Source of the DNA: SIG603 sp963611165
GTDB taxonomy: Bacteria > Bacillota > Clostridia > Oscillospirales > Acutalibacteraceae
Reading direction: 5' to 3'
Assembly: GCA_963611165.1 (NCBI GenBank)
Contig: CAVDQG010000074.1
Span: 1-8,335, forward strand
Length of the DNA stretch: 8,335 nt
The notes under the pieces are model-generated. The model was not told where the DNA came from. It saw only the letters and a list, made by a program, of their open reading frames with translations, and made no database searches. Shown here in pieces: positions 1 through 6,467 of the stretch; position 1 is the stretch's first letter, and each line of letters begins with the position of its first letter. The position numbers and the translations under genes were made by a program.

Positions 1-1154
1 CAAATCCAGTGAGTATAGGAATCAAGGGAGATAAAATTGCGGATATAGGCGACAACCTCACGGAAGATGCAAAAGAAACCGTAGATGCCAAAGGTAATCT
101 GGTTACTGAGTCATTCGTGAACGGACATTTGCATTTGTGCAAGGTATACACTCTTGAAAAAGCTGGACAAAAAGCACTTCAGGAATACCAGCAGGGCGGA
201 ATGGGTAATGCTCTCGATTCCATTCAGAGTGCATCTGAATTCAAAACCTGCTATGATGAATCATGGATTGCCGAAAACGCCAGAAAGGCATGTGAACTGG
301 CTGTAAAGCATGGAGTTACGCATATAAGAGCATTTGCTGATGTAGACAGCAAAGGAAAATTAGAAGGAATTAAAGCACTTATAAAGGTAAGAGAAGAATA
401 TAAACACAAAGTAGAATTACAGGTAGTAGCCTTTCCACAGGATGGCGTGTTAAGAGAGCCCGGAACAAGAGAATTAATAGAAGAAGCCTTGAACATGGGA
501 GCAGATGTTGCAGGCGGTATTCCCTGGATTGAATATACAAAAGAGAATGAGCAGGAACATGTTAACCAGATGTGTGAACTGGCTGAAAAATATAATAAAG
601 ATATATCTATGCTTCTAGATGATGTCGGAGACTCAGAGGAACGGACACTGGAAATGCTGTGCAAAAAGGTAATAGAAATGGGCTGGCAAGGCAGAGTTAC
701 CGCTCAGCATTGTAGGGCAATGTCATTGTATCCCGAGAATTATTTCAGAAAGTTAGTGCATCTTGCAAAAGAAGCCGGAATTGGTTTTGTGACAGATCCA
801 CATACCGGACCTTTACATTTGCGAGTGAAAGATTTGCTTAAAGCAGAAATCCCGGTTGCGCTGGGACAGGACGATATAGCGGATGCATATTATCCGTATG
901 GAGAATGCAACATGCTTCAGGTAGCATTTCTTGCAAGCCATTTACTATGGATGACTACATTTGATGATATGGAAGAATTATATAATATGGTGACTACTTA
1001 TGCAGGAAAAGTTCTTGGATTGCAAAATCACGTTCTTAAAGAAGGTGGAGATGCAGATCTTGTTATTTTACAAGATAAGGATGTTTATCATGCAATATGG
1101 CACCAAAAGGAACCATACGTAGTAATTAAAGGGGGAAAAATCATAAAGCAGTAA
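1..1154 (+). CDS. Cytosine-deaminase-like amidohydrolase, 5' truncated by window edge
   Basis: The protein resembles cytosine deaminase and related amino-hydrolases that deaminate N-heterocycles with a metal in a TIM barrel. Numbering from the GTG at position 9: the HxH metal motif is NGHLH (H40, H42), the substrate Gln motif is AFPQDG (Q144), GGIPWIEYT is at 169-177, the catalytic-type His is in RVTAQH (H234), and the metal Asp is in ALGQDD (D288). The C-terminal GGDADLVIL and VIKGGKII strands are the usual small beta domain. The frame is open to the left edge (Asn-Pro precede the GTG), and the N-terminal beta segment looks incomplete, so the real start is probably upstream. Odd point: by motif alignment to E. 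coli CodA, the metal ligand His214 is Leu202 here and Glu217 is Asp205, so the substrate may not be cytosine. A strong hairpin follows the stop. The family call is secure, the substrate is not. Confidence 0.88.
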   Translation, partial: NPVSIGIKGDKIADIGDNLTEDAKETVDAKGNLVTESFVNGHLHLCKVYTLEKAGQKALQEYQQGGMGNALDSIQSASEFKTCYDESWIAENARKACELAVKHGVTHIRAFADVDSKGKLEGIKALIKVREEYKHKVELQVVAFPQDGVLREPGTRELIEEALNMGADVAGGIPWIEYTKENEQEHVNQMCELAEKYNKDISMLLDDVGDSEERTLEMLCKKVIEMGWQGRVTAQHCRAMSLYPENYFRKLVHLAKEAGIGFVTDPHTGPLHLRVKDLLKAEIPVALGQDDIADAYYPYGECNMLQVAFLASHLLWMTTFDDMEELYNMVTTYAGKVLGLQNHVLKEGGDADLVILQDKDVYHAIWHQKEPYVVIKGGKIIKQ

Positions 1155-1172
1155 TCAAATATTTTACGTCAC

Positions 1173-1212
1173 AAATTGAGGCGATGATCATTTTATATCA
1201 TCGCCTCAATTT
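1173..1212. terminator. Bidirectional intrinsic terminator, perfect 16-bp hairpin
   Basis: AAATTGAGGCGATGAT (1173-1188) pairs perfectly with ATCATCGCCTCAATTT (1197-1212) across an 8-nt loop. The arms begin and end in A/T runs, so both transcripts end in U-rich sequence. It lies between the converging amidohydrolase (stop at 1154) and lipoprotein (stop at 1230), as expected for a shared terminator. Confidence 0.9.
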
Positions 1213-1229
1213 CGCATATTTATTTTAGA

Positions 1230-2105
1230 CTATTCGCCTTTTGTTTCAGGAGCGCTGACAGTGCCACTCATTGAACAGTCTTTTTCGTCGTAATATAAAT
1301 AGATATTATAGCCTTCCGTGTTATCAGCCGAATAAAATCCTTCAAAGCTGCCCGGTTCAATTGTATATCCAAGCCCTTTACATTCCTCGACATAAGCATT
1401 AAACTGCTCTAATGACAAGCCGTATGCATCAAACATAAAGATAATATCGTCATCTCTGCCACTTTTTACCACTTTGACATCCGGCTTCGGAATTTTGCTA
1501 CCAAGATCAGTTTGTGACCATTGAAATGCTATCTCTGTTTCTGCTTCGACAGAATACTTTTTTGAGGCGTAATCATAATATACAGTAAAAATTTTATCCT
1601 CATCGATATACTTAATGGTAGCAATATCCGGCTCAACCAAGTTGTAGTGGTTAATATCTTTCACATAAAAGGAACCACTATAATAATAACAGTTTATATT
1701 TGAAACAGATTCGCTCGGATTAACAACTCTGTCTGTTTCAGCATGCATTGAAATCGCTTGGCTCTTGATTTCTTCCATATCTTCGTCGCTTGCTTCAAAT
1801 TTTGCTTGAATATACGAATACAAATCTGCTTTTTCTTCTTCGGTAACACCTGTCTTTTCTTTGAATGTAAGTTCAAAGCTGGTTATCGTATACTGCGTAT
1901 CGTTTGTGTAGTTAATAAGAACATAACGGTCTCCGTCAACAATGCCTTCATCAACATTCCAAGAAATATCCTCTATGTTAATCTTTTCCTTTGAGATACT
2001 GTTACCTGGATTATTGGTTGTCTTGCTACTGCCACACCCTGTTAAACATACCGCCATACTAAGAACAACGATTAAAATGGTAAATATCTCTACTTTTTTA
2101 TTCAT
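1230..2105 (-). CDS. Secreted lipoprotein with a DUF6591-like C-terminal region
   Basis: The protein has 291 residues. It starts with a Lys-containing n-region, a hydrophobic stretch (about residues 6-20) and a lipobox LTGC with the lipidated Cys at 24, followed by a Ser/Thr/Asn-rich linker, so it should be anchored to the outer face of the membrane. Residues 50-90 (DRYVLINYTN, TITSFELTF) resemble the beta-sandwich domains of Firmicutes lipoproteins that describe comparisons of bound and free segments (FxLYD/DUF4352-like). The C-terminal part, from KIPKPD through FNAYVEECKGLGY to GYNIYLYYDE, resembles DUF6591; I recall that family from memory and have not searched it. No catalytic residues are evident. 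The ribosome site is a G-rich AGGGGG 8 nt before the ATG. It follows the 69-residue acidic gene by 24 nt, so it is probably its operon partner. Its function is unknown. Confidence 0.87.
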   Translation of the reverse strand: MNKKVEIFTILIVVLSMAVCLTGCGSSKTTNNPGNSISKEKINIEDISWNVDEGIVDGDRYVLINYTNDTQYTITSFELTFKEKTGVTEEEKADLYSYIQAKFEASDEDMEEIKSQAISMHAETDRVVNPSESVSNINCYYYSGSFYVKDINHYNLVEPDIATIKYIDEDKIFTVYYDYASKKYSVEAETEIAFQWSQTDLGSKIPKPDVKVVKSGRDDDIIFMFDAYGLSLEQFNAYVEECKGLGYTIEPGSFEGFYSADNTEGYNIYLYYDEKDCSMSGTVSAPETKGE

Positions 2106-2129
2106 AATCTTGACCCCCTAAAATATTTG

Positions 2130-2339
2130 TTAATCCTCGTCAATTTCCACAATTTCGTATTCTGGATCTTCGAAATTATCCTCGTCATAGTCATAATCTC
2201 CGGGATTAGACATATGTAGAATTTCCGCACCTTCACGGCTGCACGAGCATAGGTACAGAGCATATTCTTCTGCATCTTCTTCCGTACCAAAAACTTCATC
2301 CTCGTACTCGCCGTCGAACAACACCTTAAATTTTGACAT
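2130..2339 (-). CDS. Small acidic conserved-looking protein, 69 aa
   Basis: I cannot name this protein. It begins MSKFKVLFDGEYEDEVFGTE, has a central LYLCSCSREGAEIL segment with two Cys (31 and 33), and ends in a very acidic tail rich in Asp, Glu and Tyr, giving a strongly negative cytoplasmic protein without a signal peptide or membrane segment. Alternating hydrophobic and charged residues at the start (FKVLF) and the helix-like EEDAEEYAL suggest a small alpha/beta fold. The ribosome site GGAGG sits 7 nt before the ATG and is strong, which supports translation and this start. A second ORF in another frame of the same stretch has no comparable start. It lies between the decayed Cys-rich gene (stop at 2359) and the lipoprotein, all on the same strand with short gaps. 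Confidence 0.8.
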   Translation of the reverse strand: MSKFKVLFDGEYEDEVFGTEEDAEEYALYLCSCSREGAEILHMSNPGDYDYDEDNFEDPEYEIVEIDED

Positions 2340-2358
2340 TTTTCTTCCTCCGTTATTG

Positions 2359-2757
2359 TTAAAATTTACAGATATCCAATTTATCGCAACGAACCATCTT
2401 GTGACAGTCGTAACAGACGATATGAATTCCTACCGCTACTCACAAACCTATGGTCAAACATATGATATCCTTGGACTTTCTGTTTTGAGCCGCAAGCCTG
2501 ACAGATTTTATAATCTCTTGCTCGGTCTGCTCTTTGTGCCTTAATGTGTGCTGATAAAACTTCAGTGGTGTAACCAAGCTCACTAACGTTGATTCTGAAG
2601 CGGGTTGAAAGTATCACCTTTGTCCAAAACATACTCTTTGAAAACATACTCTTTGACAAGAGCCTCAAAGTGAAACAAATATCTCAACCACGGGAATTTT
2701 CTGCATGGACCTTTTTGAAAACACCCTTTAATCCGGCTTGTTCTGCTTAGTATTCAT
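2359..2757 (-). pseudogene. Frameshifted small Cys-rich (zinc-ribbon/HNH-like) gene
   Basis: A proper start exists: AAGGAG, 7 nt, ATG (2757) giving MNTKQNKPD, then a stop. Protein-like sequence continues in the next frame (IKGCFQKGPCRKF, then FEALVKEYVFKEYVLDKGD) to a stop at 2585-2583. It moves to the third frame (NVSELGYTTEVLSAHIKAQ, then YKICQACGSKQKV) and returns to the first frame (IHIVCYDCHKMVRCDKLD) to a TAA at 2359. The ATG-to-TAA distance is a multiple of three, and the three shifts all go the same way, so a product of about 132 residues is easily reconstructed. Paired CxxC motifs plus His (CQACG, then CYDCH) suggest a zinc ribbon or HNH-nuclease-like fold. The gene is either decayed or affected by indel errors in the sequence. 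The neighbouring long genes show no such shifts, which favours decay. Confidence 0.55.
2626..2655. repeat. 15-bp perfect tandem duplication inside the pseudogene
   Basis: AAAACATACTCTTTG occurs twice back to back (2626-2640 and 2641-2655). On the minus strand it encodes a repeated KEYVF/KEYVL block. The unit is five codons, so it keeps the frame and does not itself cause the frameshifts. Confidence 0.9.
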
Positions 2758-2764
2758 ATGAGTT

Positions 2765-2770
2765 CTCCTT
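2765..2770 (-). promoter_or_regulatory. Ribosome binding site AAGGAG that fixes the start of the broken gene
   Basis: The minus strand reads AAGGAG, 7 nt, ATG at 2757. It marks the true start of the frameshifted gene, whose longest remaining open stretch would otherwise be assigned a TTG start far downstream at 2668. Confidence 0.7.
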
Positions 2771-2790
2771 TCTTCTTTTGAATTAACTAA

Positions 2791-2823
2791 AGTTTAGCAC
2801 ACGCTTTTTCACATCTGGTTTTG
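2791..2823 (-). promoter_or_regulatory. Promoter-like motif, copy A, before the Cys-rich gene/lipoprotein operon
   Basis: On the minus strand: CAAAACC, 13 nt, CG, 3 nt, GCTA, 2 nt, CT. The end of the motif supplies an extended -10 (TGC then TAAACT, 2796-2791). Transcription would start about 25-30 nt before the ATG at 2757, leaving room for the AAGGAG site. CAAAACC overlaps the place of the -35 box, and no TTGACA-like hexamer lies 17 nt from the -10. The same motif with identical spacing recurs at 2881-2913 and 6424-6456. Confidence 0.65.
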
Positions 2824-2880
2824 CGAGAACAGATTGCTTTTCTGAGAGATTATTTTTGGTTATCTTCTTGCTACGATAAA

Positions 2881-2913
2881 AGGGTAGCACTCGATTTTTA
2901 ATATTTGGTTTTG
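2881..2913 (-). promoter_or_regulatory. Promoter-like motif, copy B, 90 bp upstream of copy A
   Basis: This copy has the same layout as copy A, with CAAAACC at 2913-2907 and a -10-like TACCCT at 2886-2881 preceded by TGC. It lies just downstream of the terminator of the kinase-STAND gene and points toward copy A. No gene of its own follows it, so it may be a second promoter for the same operon or the remnant of a duplicated promoter/leader. Confidence 0.55.
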
Positions 2914-2928
2914 TCAATGCAAAACAAA

Positions 2929-2957
2929 AGAGCCTGGACGGTAATAGTCCAAGCTCT
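2929..2957 (-). terminator. Intrinsic terminator of the kinase-STAND gene
   Basis: On the minus strand AGAGCTTGGAC (2957-2947) pairs with GTCCAGGCTCT (2939-2929) across a 7-nt loop, with one G-U pair, and is followed by a T-rich run TTTTGTTTTG. It begins about 14 nt after tandem TAA stops (2976-2971). In the plus direction the stem has a C-A mismatch and no T tail, so it is oriented for the minus strand. Confidence 0.85.
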
Positions 2958-2973
2958 CACACTTTGAGAATTA

Positions 2974-5900
2974 TTACGTTGTTTTGCTTGATATAATACT
3001 GCGAACTTCGGCTGGAATAGCAACCCTGTTTTTAGAGTCAATGATTTCTTCGTTCTCAGCCTCCATGAGTTCAATTATCTTTTGGCACAAATCAAACAGT
3101 TGTGCCTCAATTCCAACCTCCCAAAGATGGTTGTATAGTTCTTGTCTTATGCGAGCATATGAATCTGTATTTGCGTGTTTGGCACAAAGGCGAGTTCCTT
3201 CATAGAGTAAATCCATAGCCTTACTGTGACATTTTAACTCAAAATAAATATTTGCACACGGAATAATGACCTCCTCAATTTTCTGCAAATTTGTTGGAAT
3301 GATGATTTCTGACAGTTCCTGTGCATCGTTAATGAACATCTCTGTGGACTTCGCACTATCATGTATCAAAGCAAAATACCAGGCACATACCAAATAATAT
3401 TGCAGACGAACATCTGCATATTGCGAGGTGTTTTCTGCAATTACTTTCTTTGCTGTGTTTATGAGATTGTCGATTTCTTTTTCTGTACCTCGACCACTCC
3501 GCATTAAAATTGTAGCCTTAGCTAAAATATTTTTTGCGTATAGGTGATTACCGTCGTGAGAAATGTAGCGTTTTGAGTAATGAAGTGTTTTCTCAATAGC
3601 ACCAAGCATTTTATTTAACAAGAGTTCCTCATCGGGGGTTTCTGTATCGTAAGAACCATCAAGAAGAATATCATAATAATTAGACACCATATCATAGTAA
3701 ATTGCGTAAGCCTCTGGCTTTTTAAAATACCTTGCCTCTTTGTTNNNNNNNNNNNNNNNNNNNNNNNNNNNNNNNNNNNNNNNNNNNNNNNNNNNNNNNN
3801 NNNNNNNNNNNNNNNNNNNNNNNNNNNNNNNNNNNNNNNCTTCATAGCTTCTTTATCACCATGGGAAGCATGAATTGAAAATGCCAGTTCATAGACCTTC
3901 ATAATCACGACCGCATCTTGTCTTAAGTCACGAATGCAATTTGTATATTCACTAAAATCTATTGCTTTAACACTATCTGCGAGAAGAGAACTTGTTTCTG
4001 AGAAGATATAATCCTCTCTATATCGTGGCATATTGAGCAATACAACAAATTGTAAGTTTATAAACAAGCTTGTATCGCAAATTGCTTCCTCTCGCTGACA
4101 CTGTTTGATAATACTTTCTGCTTGGAAAAGTAATCTTGTCAGCCTATCAATATCTGCAGGAGATTCATCTTTGAGGCGAGCCAACCGTTCACGATATACC
4201 TTACCGACAAGCCCATTTTTCCCCAGTTGCTTGTAAAATTTTTTCTTACTGTGGTCACGACGATCAGTCAACTTCCGGAATATCCATTTGTCTTTTAGCT
4301 CCGGTGGCAGTTCTGAGTCAGCTGCAATTATATGTTTTCGCAGTTTCTTCGGATAGTTGTTTTTTGTGGATTCCAAACGAATTTCCACATAAAAGTGTGT
4401 CAAGAACAGCTCTGCGGCGTTGACATATTTCGGTGTCCATCCCCAACGATGCACCGCTTCCCGGATTACATTATGCATAGAAATCGTATCACCGGAAATC
4501 GTTAGCCAACCGTCCTTAATAAGTCCATTCAAATCATCCTTGGACAGAAGTTGCATAATCTGCTGAAAATAATTGATATTTATTCCATCGTCCCCGATCA
4601 GGGAGAAGACTTTCATCAAGACTTTCTTTTCTTCTGAAAGCATATTCGCCCCAAAGAGAGCGTCTATGATATTTCCAATTGTATCACTGGTCTGTTCGCT
4701 ATCTTTTTCGTAATCAACCTTTTCCGGAGCAATAGCAGAAAAGCCGTGCTGATTTGTTAAAGATGCAGCACTCGAAATAGTGATGTGACTATTGGCAATC
4801 TGCTTAGCAATCAGTTCAAGGACCAGAGTGTGTCCCTCGACACATTTCAAAATCTGCTCAAAGCTGCCTCTCTCATTATCCTTAATAGAGCGGCCAAGGT
4901 TGTCTTCAAAGATACGGCGAAGTGCGTTCAAATCTGAAACAGCAGAAAGCTTCATTTCTTGACAATTCTGATAAAAGGATGCCTTTCGGCTCAAAAGGAT
5001 AACCTTTAAATCTGTTTTGAGAAGTTCCCTCAAATCATCATCAAACTCACCGCTAAAGTTGTCAATTACTAAAACGGATGAAGTTCCTCTTACAAGTTCA
5101 CGAATCTTCTGAATTTTCTTATCAAAGTATCTTGTACCGTTCCTAGTTTCTTCATCTGGTCTTAATGTATTTATTTCAATGTTGCTGTCGTTGGATATGG
5201 TTGCCTCAATACTGCCTTTGTAATAGACGTACAAAACTGTATCAAAATTTTCTCGGCGGCGTGTCAAATACTCTCTGATAAAAGTACTTTTACCAATACC
5301 GCCCATGCCGGTGACAAACAGGCAGTTATAATCGGGGGTTGCCAAGAGCCTATCCAATTCTTCAAACTCATGCTCGCGTCCATAGAAAATCTTAGACTTT
5401 GCAATTTTAGTAGAATAGATTCTCGGTATCAAAAGATCGGCGTATTTTTCGATTTCCAGCAACTGATTTAAGACATCCTGCATACTTTGGTATCTGTCTG
5501 CATAATAAACAGCCAAGGCATTATGAAAAAAATCAGATAAAGCACCGAAAAGCCTATCATCACACTTGCGATAATCATATTGGATTTTGGTAAAATCAAA
5601 CACAGCATCTGTCTCGCAATCAGGTGAAGTAGGTGTGTAGCCGAACAGGAGATAAAACAGTAATGCACCCACGCTGTAAACATCCGTGTGAATACCAAGT
5701 CGTTTGATTTTTGAGGTTTGCAATTCAATGGGAGCAAATCCCTTAGAGTAAGATAGTCGAATACTACTACAACTCAATTTACTTATATTTCTGATTTCTT
5801 GAATGGAAAGAAGCGAATCAAAATCAAAAAGCTGAATCTGTTTTTGGTATCCGTCAACAACAAGTACATTGTCGGGCTTTGTATCTAGGTAGAGATACCC

Positions 5901-6392
5901 TTGCTTATGAATGTTGCCCAGGACATAAGCTACTTGTTTGACGAGCACGATGCACTCTTTTAGGCTTTCTGGTTTATATGTTGCCAGTGTTTTCTTGGAA
6001 GAATATGCTGACAGAATATAGGAAGTGCCATTTTGTCTGAAAATATCAAGTTGATTGATCACGGAGGAATAATTGGTATCAGAATAAAATAACTGATTAG
6101 TGTGTGTGAAGTCAGAACGAAATTGCTCCTGTCTTTGATTAAAGACCTTGGCATCATTAGCCGATGGGGTCAGACCGTTGTTTTCGTCACGAGTAATATT
6201 GAGCTTATAAGGATAAAACTCCTTTACTCTGTACAGTGTTTTATCCCCGGTATCAGTTATACGAGTTGCTTCATACACAACGCAAGAGCCACCGCGACCG
6301 ATTTCGCTTTCGATGACACAATGAATTGATTCGCCTCTATCGTTGCACAAATGAAGTGGAGTATTCGATTTCAGGGCAATTCTGCGGTCCAT
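2974..6392 (-). CDS. Kinase - NB-ARC/STAND NTPase - helical repeat fusion protein (assembly gap inside)
   Basis: This is one gene of about 1,140 residues. The kinase domain (about 25-310) has the Gly loop GRGGSCVVY (32-40), Lys57, catalytic loop YLDTKPDN (D170, K172, N175), DFD in place of DFG (190-192), APIE (220-223) and DVYSVG (237-242). The STAND domain (about 335-650) has Walker A GMGGIGKST (362-370), Walker B LVIDN (D444), sensor-type LLSRK (R469), a GLPLAL-like GHTLVLEL and an MHD-like MHN (639-641). The rest is all-helical with TPR-like solenoid character. These parts suggest an ATP-gated sensor whose output is phosphorylation. The start has AAGGTGG about 8 nt before the ATG. Downstream of the Ns the frame that opens NKEARYFKKPEAYAIYYD joins to the stop at 2974, and both flanks sit at codon boundaries, so the gap size alone breaks the frame. 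There is no signal peptide or membrane segment, so it is cytoplasmic. The domain calls are strong; the biological role (defence or signalling) is inference. Confidence 0.88.
3745..3839. other. Assembly gap, 95 Ns
   Basis: Undetermined bases lie inside the kinase-STAND gene, in its helical C-terminal region. Codon phase on both flanks predicts a true length divisible by three, so 95 is an estimate or one base is missing. Confidence 0.95.
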
Positions 6393-6423
6393 AAGTTCAC
6401 CACCTTTTCATTTTTGTGACTTG

Positions 6424-6456
6424 AGTATAGCGTACGGTTTTCAAAGTGTGGTTTTG
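6424..6456 (-). promoter_or_regulatory. Promoter-like motif, copy C, before the kinase-STAND gene
   Basis: On the minus strand CAAAACC (6456-6450), 13 nt, CG, 3 nt, GCTA, 2 nt, CT. The -10 is TATACT (6429-6424), five of six matches to TATAAT, about 31 nt before the ATG at 6392. It fills most of the 75-bp gap after the 430-residue gene, so the kinase-STAND gene can be transcribed on its own as well as by read-through; no terminator lies in the gap. Confidence 0.7.
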
Positions 6457-6467
6457 CAAATACAAAA

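Noticed and set aside
251..664. 137-codon minus-strand ORF
   Set aside because: It is the antisense shadow of the amidohydrolase, Ser-rich and without family features.
2102..2299. 65-codon minus-strand ORF
   Set aside because: It overlaps the 69-residue gene in another frame, which has the strong GGAGG site and a better protein.
2356..2544. 62-codon plus-strand ORF
   Set aside because: It lies opposite the Cys-rich pseudogene and has no ribosome site.
2770..2920. Short minus-strand open frame running through both promoter copies
   Set aside because: The only start is a GTG inside motif B with no ribosome site; the frame is probably incidental.
2974..3690. Separate 238-codon gene starting at 3690
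   Set aside because: The frame continues upstream with protein-like sequence to the N run and there is no ribosome site before this Met; it is the C-terminus of the kinase-STAND protein.
6393..6467. Terminator between the 430-residue gene and the kinase-STAND gene
   Set aside because: No stable inverted repeat with a T run exists there.
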